Source: Pollenia angustigena (Eukaryota > Arthropoda > Insecta > Diptera > Polleniidae). From it: a DNA stretch of 64,000 nucleotides. Where the stretch lies: contig OV884059.1 in assembly GCA_930367215.1 (NCBI GenBank), positions 16,826,945 to 16,890,944 of the forward strand, written 5' to 3'. Below, piece by piece: positions 56,630 to 64,000 of this stretch. The position numbers were made by a program, and so were the translations under genes. Under the pieces are notes generated by a model, which saw nothing but the letters and a program-made list of their open reading frames with translations, was not told the origin of the DNA and made no database searches. Positions within the stretch are counted from its first letter, which is position 1, and each line of letters begins with the position of its first letter.

Positions 56630-57104
56630 CACAATTGTGGAAATAAATTCTCACACATTCTTCACACGCATTCTTACGCTCTTTCAATTAGTCCACGAGA
56701 GTACACAATTCAGTCGTCGATTACCAACACAAAGTATACAGAGATGAAAAAAGTGACGTATGAAAAATGCCTAAATCATTTGCGAGGGCAGCTTTCGAAG
56801 AAAGAGAAAGAAAACGTTTTTTGTTAGTGAAGTGACAATGCGTAAAAACAGGCCGCTACTATCTACACAAATTGCATAATCAAAACAAAAAACGCAAAAA
56901 GGGCAGCTTTCGAAGAAAAAGACAGGAAAAAACACAATATTTTCTGTCTCGTGACGCCTCTGTATACTCTGTGATTACCAAGCGACGAGTGCACATGCGG
57001 CGGATGCTTACATATTTTTTGTATTTTTGTTAAGAATATTTGTCTCTATTCACTAATACTAATAAAAAGCAATACAACCACAATTTAAATTTTGGACGTC
57101 ACTG
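56630..57104 (-). mobile_element. Repeat starting CAGTGACGTCC, copy interrupted by a MITE
   Basis: Inverse of 18,726-18,960; the match is broken only by the 246-bp MITE at 56,728-56,973. Confidence 0.75.
56728..56973. mobile_element. hAT-type MITE, CACAAAG family, TSD ATTACCAA
   Basis: 246 bp, ends CACAAAGTATACAGAG and CTCTGTATACTCTGTG, flanked by ATTACCAA (56,720-56,727 and 56,974-56,981). The paralogous empty site, with a single TTGGTAAT, is at 18,848-18,855. Confidence 0.93.
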
Positions 57105-57133
57105 CTCCAGCTTTATTGCTACATAGTGAGAAC

Positions 57134-57364
57134 CATGGCCCAATTAGTAGGTCTGCGCGCAACTACAACAATCCAACAAAAGAAAAAACAACACGCATTT
57201 TGTTTGTGTAAAAAATGATAAAGATGTCAAGAACAAAGGCAATTGTTTGTGTAAGAAATGGTAGAAATGTCAAAAGCAATTGTTACAAAAACAATTGCAC
57301 GTATAAAAAACAACTCTGCAAAAAATCAGCAGGCGTTTCAAGCAGACCTACTAATTGGACCATG
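57134..57364. mobile_element. hAT-type MITE with CATGGYCCAATTAGTAGG ends, TSD GTGAGAAC
   Basis: 231 bp, inverted ends CATGGYCCAATTAGTAGGTC, flanked by GTGAGAAC (57,126-57,133 and 57,365-57,372). The right-hand duplication is also the left-hand one of the next MITE. Confidence 0.9.
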
Positions 57365-57372
57365 GTGAGAAC

Positions 57373-57649
57373 CAAGGTCTATCTAATAGATCTGCGCAAG
57401 AAGCCAGATGTTTACTTGGTTTATTCTTCAACGACGTCAAACGTTGTTTACATTTTCCTTATACATGTGTATTTTTGTTTACGTTTTTGGTTTTTTGCCA
57501 CACATACATACACACAAATCACATTTTTTATTTTGTTTTCCCTATGTAGTAGTAAGATTTTGACAACGGCGGGGAATTTTACACAAACAAAATGTCTGTT
57601 GTTTTTTGTATTGTTGTAGAAGTAAGCAGACCTATTTTTATAGGCCTTG
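57373..57649. mobile_element. hAT-type MITE with CAAGGYCTAT ends, same TSD GTGAGAAC
   Basis: 277 bp, ends CAAGGTCTATCTAATAG and inverse of CAAGGCCTATAAAAATAG, both followed inward by an AGRTCTGC-like motif as in the adjacent MITE. Flanked by GTGAGAAC (57,365-57,372 and 57,650-57,657). Confidence 0.87.
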
Positions 57650-57922
57650 GTGAGAACCATGGTGGAATAAGCAGGTGGCATCGTTACGGCAACAAATACA
57701 ACATTACAGAACAAGAATATTATGTGGCGTTAATACTACAATACAAGACCAATATTAAAAAAAAAAAACAAAATTAGCTCAGCTGTGCTTTCACCACTAC
57801 CTGTAAAGTTCGCCTTGATTTTAAAGGGTCAAAAAAAAAAACGACACAAGCAGTTTGACAACAAAAGCTGTGTATGTATGAATATTAATTTTTTTTTTAA
57901 ATTTTTCATATGTTTGTTTGGT

Positions 57923-58507
57923 GGGCGATTCTACTCTAGACAACTTTTAACATCAATTTTCAAATCACACTATTTAACACTTTTTGATGCAAATTTAAAG
58001 TAAAATATCTATATTTTATAATAATATAATTTTTTTAGACGTAAGCTTAAATATAAATTTGTTGTGCACTTCGAATCATTAAGATTCATAGATTTGGCGC
58101 GAACAAAAAATTCATTGAATGTTGCACCCGTCATGGCTTAAAGAGAAAATTTCTTATTATTGGATTATATTTCTCTACGATGTTTGATTTGATAATCATC
58201 GTCTCATATCTCATCTTTCACAATAAAAAAAGAATAATACAATAAAAGTTTAAAAATTAATAGAGTTTTGTGTTTTTGTGGTATGATCTTATGTAAGTGG
58301 GCTGATTTGGTTGCACCCGTAATGCACTTTAAAGCTCTCTCGTGGCTATTTGATCGTTTCATATAAATTCTTGTAAATAGATAACAATAGTATATAAAAA
58401 AAAATGTTACCCCTTCTAGAAATAACTTAATTGCAAATGTGTTTCTTTCTACTAGTAAAAGACGTTTAAAGCGTCTAAATGTTGCACCCGCCAGAATAGA
58501 ATCGCCC
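57923..58507. mobile_element. Element with GGGCGATTCTA ends
   Basis: 585 bp, GGGCGATTCTA at the left and TAGAATCGCCC at the right, with TGGT on each side as a possible 4-bp duplication. Its right 145 bp recur at 29,184-29,331. GTTGCACCCG motifs repeat at about 58,122, 58,312 and 58,481. Confidence 0.65.
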
Positions 58508-58960
58508 TGGTCTATTTGGCCCTTTAATTTATTTTATAGCAACTTTTAAATATTTTAAATGCCAACAAAGAAATAATAAAAAACGAAAAGTTTGATTGAA
58601 AATCGCTAGATTTGACGAGAAAATAGCTAATTTGCAACAGTGATAAAAGTTTACATGAATTTTGTCCCACGGTTGGTGTTTTAATGTGATTTTGCTGCAC
58701 TTTTCTAAATTTAATTTGAACTATAAAACGCTGAATGTGCATTACTTTTTGAGATGTTAAGCTGTCAAAAGTTAATTCCGTGAAATCATAAAAAGGTAGC
58801 ATTTTGTAAATTTTTGTGCAGCATTTTATTAGGACATAAGAGAATATATAAAATATTCTTTATTTTGTATTATTGCAAATAATTAAAAAAATATTTGCAG
58901 TGATAAGAATAAATAAAAAATACCTTGCGACCCTAACAAGCATTTAAAAAATTTCTAGAG
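58508..58960. other. Upstream flank of the triple Myb gene
   Basis: Putative promoter and 5' UTR. CTAGAG|GTAAGTACG at 58,955-58,969 is a good donor, and TTTTGTCTTCAAAG at about 59,004-59,017 a possible acceptor, which suggests a 5' UTR intron of about 57 bp. Confidence 0.45.
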
Positions 58961-59055
58961 GTAAGTACGTAGTTTTAAACTTGCATTTGTAAATTTTCTC
59001 ATTTTTTGTCTTCAAAGAAGAAAATTTGTAGAGCTAAATTATAAATAAAATAATA

Positions 59056-60490
59056 ATGGATATAAAGATTGAAGACGATATAGATGTTGCTCCAACTGAA
59101 ATTATGTTCGAAACAGTAGAAATGCCCACTCCTTGTAAAAATATTGCTATCTGGTCAAACAAGGAAACGAAACAGCTCATGGAGCTCTATAAAAGTTTTA
59201 TAATGGAAGTTGGTCCTGAGAAGAGATTTAGACGCAAAAAAGATATGTGGGGTGAAATTTCCACACATATATCCACGGATATTTCCTTCAAAAGTTCAAA
59301 ACAATGCCTAGAGCGATTTAAAACTTGTCTTAGAAGAAAGAGAAAGGGCGTTAAAGAGTCAAGCACAACGGGTGATAAGAAAAAAAAGTACGATTCTGAA
59401 GCAGAAGTCGAAACTGATTTTGAGATAATAGAAAAACTTAAAGGGGAATATGAAACTGACGATAGTTCAGCTCCTTTTAAACAAGTTCAACGTAAGTAAT
59501 TGAGCCCCATCATTTGTATTTTATTTCTAATTTATAAATTTATAACAGTATGGACAGACAGCGAATCCAAGCAGCTAATTGAACTATACAAACGTTTAAT
59601 AAATGATGTTGGTCCGATGAAAAGATTTAAACGCAAACTAGATATGTGGTCTGAAATTTCCTTACAAATTGGAAATAAAACTTCTAAGCAGTGCGAAGAA
59701 CGATTTAAGACTGTACTAAGAAGAAAAAGAAAAGACAATGAAATGGCCTTCATATCACAAGCTGAATCGGAAAACGAAAATACATATCAGATTATTAGAA
59801 ATCATAAAAAATACTACGAAGACGTCAAGAATATACCACCATTCAAGAATGTTCGAAGTAAGTTATTTAGTAGATATGAGTAGGTATAACTTTTATTTAA
59901 TAACATAAAAAATTACAGTATGGTCAAACAACGAAACAAAACGACTAATGGAACTTTATAGACGTTTTATATTAGAAGTTGGTCCCGAAAAAAGATTCTT
60001 GCACAAAAAAGATATGTGGGTTGAAATTTCTTCTAACTTTACAAATAAAGATCCTAAACAGTGTCAACAACGCTATAACACTATTAAAAGAAAGAAAAAC
60101 CTTGCAAACCTCTATCGATTGAAAGCAAGAAGAAGATCCATCGATTTTAGAGCAAAAAATAGATTTGAAACACATTTTAAAATAAGAAAAATACATACAT
60201 TACAAAACGAAAAATTTTTAAGTGATAAAGAAACGATTGCCCCAGAAAAGAATAAACTTTCTTATACACAGGAGAGTAAATTGACTACCACATCGAATGG
60301 AGAAGAGCTTAGTGCACAGCGAACACATTCTGTAAGCCCTCAGGAGAAAGAGGAGCTTACTATAAGCAAGACCTTATTTAAAATAGCTGCGATGAGAGAA
60401 GAAGCAAAAGAACGTCGTCATAAAGAAAAAATGGAAACAATGAAAAATATGCAAAATATATTACAACAAATTTTGGATAGTAAAAAATAA
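59056..60490 (+). CDS. Triple Myb/SANT protein of Harbinger origin (pair B)
   Basis: Exons 59,056-59,491, 59,549-59,857 and 59,919-60,490, joined by 57- and 61-bp GT/AG introns in phase 1, give 438 aa. Each exon carries one Myb/SANT-like domain (about residues 32-97, 147-205, 250-305): W[ST]xxExKxL[MI]ELY, then VGPxKRFxxKxDMW, then SKQCxxRFKTxLRRKRK. The third is the most diverged at its end (PKQCQQRYNTIKRKK). The C-terminal helix KERRHKEKMETMKNMQNILQ matches the end of the pair A Myb protein, so the ancestral gene had one domain and exon duplication gave three. The second intron junction falls at the same point, just before the Trp. It faces the catalytically altered nuclease gene 240 bp away, so a joint role in DNA binding or gene regulation is likely, but is inferred. 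No stop or frameshift interrupts it. Confidence 0.87.
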
Positions 60491-60655
60491 AACTTACAAT
60501 TTTAATTATCTTAATCCAAAGTATAACTCCTAAGCTATCTAAATATAAAAATTTGTTCTCCCATTCTGCTTCCTATTCACTTCTATTCAGCACATTAAAA
60601 TACATAAACAAATTTTTTTTTATTGATGGCTTACATTACATTTCTTATAAAAAAA

Positions 60656-60661
60656 TTTATT
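60656..60661 (-). terminator. Polyadenylation signal of nuclease B
   Basis: AATAAA on the minus strand about 70 nt after the stop at 60,732. Confidence 0.5.
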
Positions 60662-60731
60662 GATGCGAACTGCATGCTGATGGAATTTTTTTCTTAAACT
60701 AGTAAAGATTAAGTACAAAAAAAAATACATT

Positions 60732-62209
60732 TTAAGTTTTTGTTCTAAATAATAATTCTTTAAGTTCGTGTCTTTTCATTAAACCTAAATCTGAGAGAAA
60801 TTCGTTGGTTTTAACAGAAGTCAAAGAACTGGTAGAAAGTCTATCAGATACATCGGTGTAAATTTCACCACTAAGAACATCTTCCCTATTAATACAAATA
60901 TTATGAATAACACAACAAGCAATTATGTATTCAAACATTACTTCTACATTATCGAAGTGAAAATATTTTAACTGGTGGAAACGACTTTTAAGAATACCAA
61001 AGGCATTTCTAATTTTAACATGAGTTCTTTCAAATTTTATGTTAAAATATTTTTCAGAATCGCTTAAGACGCCATTATTTTCATATGGTATAATAAGATT
61101 TTCCCTAATTGGACATTTTAAATCTCCCAACAAATGGTATTTGGGGAAGCATAATTTGGGTAAATCTTTTTCTAAAAAGGAATCGTTAATTTCTTTAGTT
61201 ATACCAGTTTTCACATTCAAAAATCTTCTCTTTGAATCACATATTCCTCGCAGGTATATACATGAACCACCACATTGTTGGACTTGTTTTGGCAATTTAA
61301 CCGTTAAAAAACTATCAGCAACACAACCAAGAACATTTGGAAATCCGGCAATCTAAAATATAACAAGAATTAATAAACTATCATTAAGCTTGTTGGAAAA
61401 ACTTGCCTGTTCAAAATCTTTGGCAACAGCTTCTTTTTCAATATATGTGCTTGGTAACTTTATAACATCAGGTGCTAATACATCTACCAGAAATTTTAAA
61501 ACACTATTAAAGGACTGATATATAGCTAACCATGTTGTTTTAAATACTTGTGCAACATCTTCCAAATTAACTTCATTAGCGGAAAACCTAAAATAATAAT
61601 TCAGCCAAGATAATATAATATTTTTGATTTTTATAACTATAACTAGAAAACGTTAAATTTTATTCACTGAAGGGTTTTTGAAATTACAAACTTACCATAA
61701 AAAAGAGAGTATATTTGTTTCGACTGTTGATTTTTGGGTACTCTCGTTAAAAGGACTTTTACCATACCATAAGGAATACTGTTCCATCAAATATGTAGCA
61801 GTTTCACGGCTAATATGAAATTTTGTTATAAACTAAAAAAAATTATATTTTATAATGCTTTTTTATGTTCATTCTATATAATTAAACTTACATCAGTTTC
61901 GGACAGTGAATTCATAAATGTATTTTCAAAACTTTCTGGTTCTTGTTTGATGTTATCGTCTAATACTGCATTCAATTCGGAATTTGCTGATAATGAATTA
62001 ATTTTTTCGTTTTCAATATAGTCTCTTTTTTGGTTATTACTATCGTTAAATTTTGTACTCGATTGTTTATTTTTCCTAATATTTTCTTTTTTTCGCTGTT
62101 CTTCGTTGCATACCATTGCAAACATTTCATCATCTTCATCCGATGACGAAGAAGACTCCATTAAGTCATTTATTAACTTAAGTGCACATAAAAGTTTGAT
62201 TCTTTTCAT
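60732..62209 (-). CDS. Harbinger-derived nuclease-like protein, catalytic residues lost (pair B)
   Basis: Exons 62,209-61,892, 61,832-61,696, 61,587-61,407 and 61,352-60,732 give 418 aa. Exons 2 and 3 have exactly the lengths (137 and 181 bp) and phases of nuclease A, and exon 1 has the same acidic SSSSSDED motif, so the genes are homologous throughout. Exon 4: the first catalytic Asp is Ala (GCVADSFL, residue 224, against GCIDGSYI); the second Asp is kept (LLGDLKCP, residue 289); the Glu is Arg (VKIRNAFGILK, residue 327, against VKIEQAFGVLK). A few residues are also missing between the first block and CIYLRGICDS. Frame and splice sites are intact, with intron 3 using a GC donor (CAG|GCAAGT). 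Nuclease activity is not expected; the N-terminal HTH-like part and the Myb-interaction surface may be retained. Probably a domesticated host gene. Confidence 0.87.
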
Positions 62210-63094
62210 TTTAAGTTGGCTTAAGAAAAAATTTTTTATAAGTCCGTTCTATTTTTTCAATATTTTATTAAGAAACCTTTAAGGAAAATACAAATAAAAA
62301 AAAAAATTTTAAAAGTCGTTTTCATCGGCAATCAATAGCTCCCGAGTTATAAGCCTATAGAGTGGAAACTTTATTCTATGTGAGTATGTATGTATCTTTT
62401 TAGCTGAATGAAATACCTTTCGAATGAGATAAAGCCTTAAAAGCCATATTAAAATACTAAGTCAAAAGTTTTGTATCCTCTGTAATCCTTTTTGCAATAG
62501 GACACACATTGTGGAGGGTAAGCAGAAACGATTTAGCTTGCTAGAAAATCGGCATCGGTTTAAATTTTTTTAGTAAAATCATAAAAATCCGCCTTTAGCA
62601 CAAATTTTTGTTTCTTGATCAGTTTTACTTACATATGTATCTAATTTCCATTTTAAATTGTTTCATGATCCAATCTTTAATAATTTTAACATGAATTGTT
62701 TATTTGCCTTGTTAATGATTTTGACACCATTGATATTAAAACATAATACAAAACATGGTCCAATTGGGCCATGATGATGATAGGTGTTGGTTTTTCTTTT
62801 GAAATGTTAACAAATTCCCAGAAAAAGTGAGATGTAAAAGCTACATTACATAGTACATATTTCCATTTTCGCTGAAAATTTGCTCACCAAATCTAAATCT
62901 AGCTTTCCAAAAATAAAACTAATAAATCAAAATGTACATACTTATGTGATTACTTGGTAAGTGGTTCTACAATTCCAATCAACGCCTTGATGAAATTTGA
63001 ATTGATTGAAATTTGTTTCTGGAAGTTGTAATCAGGGTTGTCAGATCGATTTTGACCTTTTTCGCCAAATTCAATGCCAAAAATCGCCAAAGCC
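62210..63094. other. Flank upstream of nuclease B
   Basis: No gene seen. CAGGGTTGTCAGATCG at about 63,026 repeats the hAT-like motif of 463-476. Confidence 0.45.
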
Positions 63095-63342
63095 CAAGGT
63101 ATATTTATAGCAGGTAGCCGCGAGATTACAACAATTGTACAATAAAACAAACAACAGGGCTTTTTATTGTTGTTTTGCGATACGAACTGTCAAAGAGCAA
63201 AGGGGTTGAAAAGAGACAAAAGATACAGCAAAAAACTTGTTTACTTGTTTACTATACAAAATTTGACAGTTTGTATCGCAAAACAAGCAAATAAAAAATA
63301 ACCAGCTGGCTTTCCGAGACTACCTGCTATAAATATACCTTG
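63095..63342. mobile_element. hAT-type MITE, CAAGGTATATTTATAGC family, copy 3
   Basis: 248 bp, perfect 8-bp duplication CCAAAGCC (63,087-63,094 and 63,343-63,350). Confidence 0.93.
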
Positions 63343-63359
63343 CCAAAGCCTTTACTTTT

Positions 63360-64000
63360 ACAGTACGTTTACATTTGACAGTACTGGCAAGACAGTAAGA
63401 AAATACATATTAGCAAGGTATATTTATAGCAGGTAGCCGCGAGATTACAACAATTGTACAATAAAACAAACAACAGGGCTTTTTATTGTTGTTTTGCGAT
63501 ACGAACTGTCAGACAGCAAAGGGGTTGAAAAGAGACAAAAAAACTTGTTTACTTGTTTACTATACAACATTTGACAGTTTGTATCGCAAAACAAGCAAAT
63601 AAAAAATAACCAGCTGGCTTTCCGAGACTACCTGCTATAAATATACCTTGCATATTAGTTTCCAAAAACACTACTAACTGTCTTCGTGACGTAGGCGTCC
63701 AGACAGTTGTTAAGACAGTTCACTTTTAAAAATAAGTCAAACGTGAATGTTGCTGTTAAGTCCAGCTAAACGTGTTTTACATGAACTAAACAAACTTAAA
63801 AACAGCTTAAAATAACTATATTGTGTTAACAATCATAACACTAAACTAAAATATAAAAAATCAAAGCAAAATATGTTTAATTTTTTTTACAGTTTGATTT
63901 TTTTCTCTTTTGCTAACAAAACTTCAGATTACTGTTAGCAAATGTCAAATCACTGTCAAATTTTACTGTCTGCAAAATTTGCTAGACAGTAGACAAGCCA
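63360..64000. mobile_element. Element with CAGTACGTTTACATTTGACA end, copy 2, cut by the window edge
   Basis: Inverted relative to 19,321-20,061 and continuing to the end of the window. It is interrupted by a hAT MITE (63,414-63,650) where the other copy has a Harbinger MITE. Confidence 0.7.
63414..63650. mobile_element. hAT-type MITE, CAAGGTATATTTATAGC family, copy 4
   Basis: 237 bp, perfect 8-bp duplication CATATTAG (63,406-63,413 and 63,651-63,658). Confidence 0.93.

Noticed and set aside
56258..56827. 189-codon open frame
   Set aside because: Crosses a target duplication and two MITEs in opposite orientation, so it is a chance reading.
57215..57619. 134-codon open frame in the tandem hAT MITEs
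   Set aside because: It crosses from one MITE through the shared duplication into the next and has no domain pattern.
1..64000. CRISPR arrays, bacterial operons or ribosomal RNA genes
   Set aside because: The repeats are transposon-derived and irregularly spaced, and the genes have spliceosomal introns. Nothing prokaryotic or rRNA-like was seen.

Overview
The window is AT-rich, intron-containing eukaryotic DNA. The recognisable genes (class II fumarase, an Ase1/PRC1/MAP65 protein, a CFAP70-type TPR protein), the short introns and the density of small DNA transposons all point to a fly, most likely a calyptrate such as a blow fly or house fly relative. This placement is inference. Most of the 64 kb is transposon-derived, with many cases of one element nested in another, and several insertions can be dated relative to each other from target-site duplications (TSDs) and uninterrupted paralogous copies in the same window.

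Layout: 1-22.6 kb holds no host gene. It contains a foldback-type element rich in CAGTA motifs, a LINE 3' end, a 2.9-kb hAT-like element, two copies of a long dispersed repeat, a broken gypsy-type LTR retrotransposon and many MITEs. At 22.7-25.4 kb lies a two-gene PIF/Harbinger unit (pair A): a 4-exon DDE nuclease with an intact catalytic triad facing a Myb/SANT protein. The last two exons of fumarase are at 27.8-28.9 kb (+). A 2-exon Q/N/G/P/M-rich gene on the minus strand spans 31.8-39.4 kb with a 6.5-kb intron full of elements. A complete 7-exon CFAP70-like gene (minus) covers 40.4-49.0 kb, and a transposon nest occupies its fourth gap (42.0-47.2 kb). An uninterrupted 717-codon feo/PRC1-like gene (+) is at 51.3-53.5 kb. 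The region 53.5-58.5 kb is again MITE-rich.

The most interesting unit is pair B at 58.9-62.2 kb. A Myb/SANT gene whose DNA-binding exon occurs three times in tandem (438 aa) faces a Harbinger-type nuclease gene (418 aa). That nuclease keeps the four-exon structure of pair A, exon for exon, and an open frame, but two of its three catalytic acidic residues are replaced (D to A and E to R). Neither gene has a frame break and I see no terminal inverted repeats (TIRs) around them. This looks like a co-domesticated nuclease/Myb pair, comparable in principle to vertebrate HARBI1/NAIF1 and the Drosophila PIF-like genes, but with a triplicated DNA-binding domain. Pair A, six or more MITEs with Harbinger-type TTA/TAA duplications, and a decayed HARBI1-like pseudogene at 36.7 kb give the transposon background it could have come from.

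All exon boundaries are by eye from splice signals and reading phase. No database search was run.
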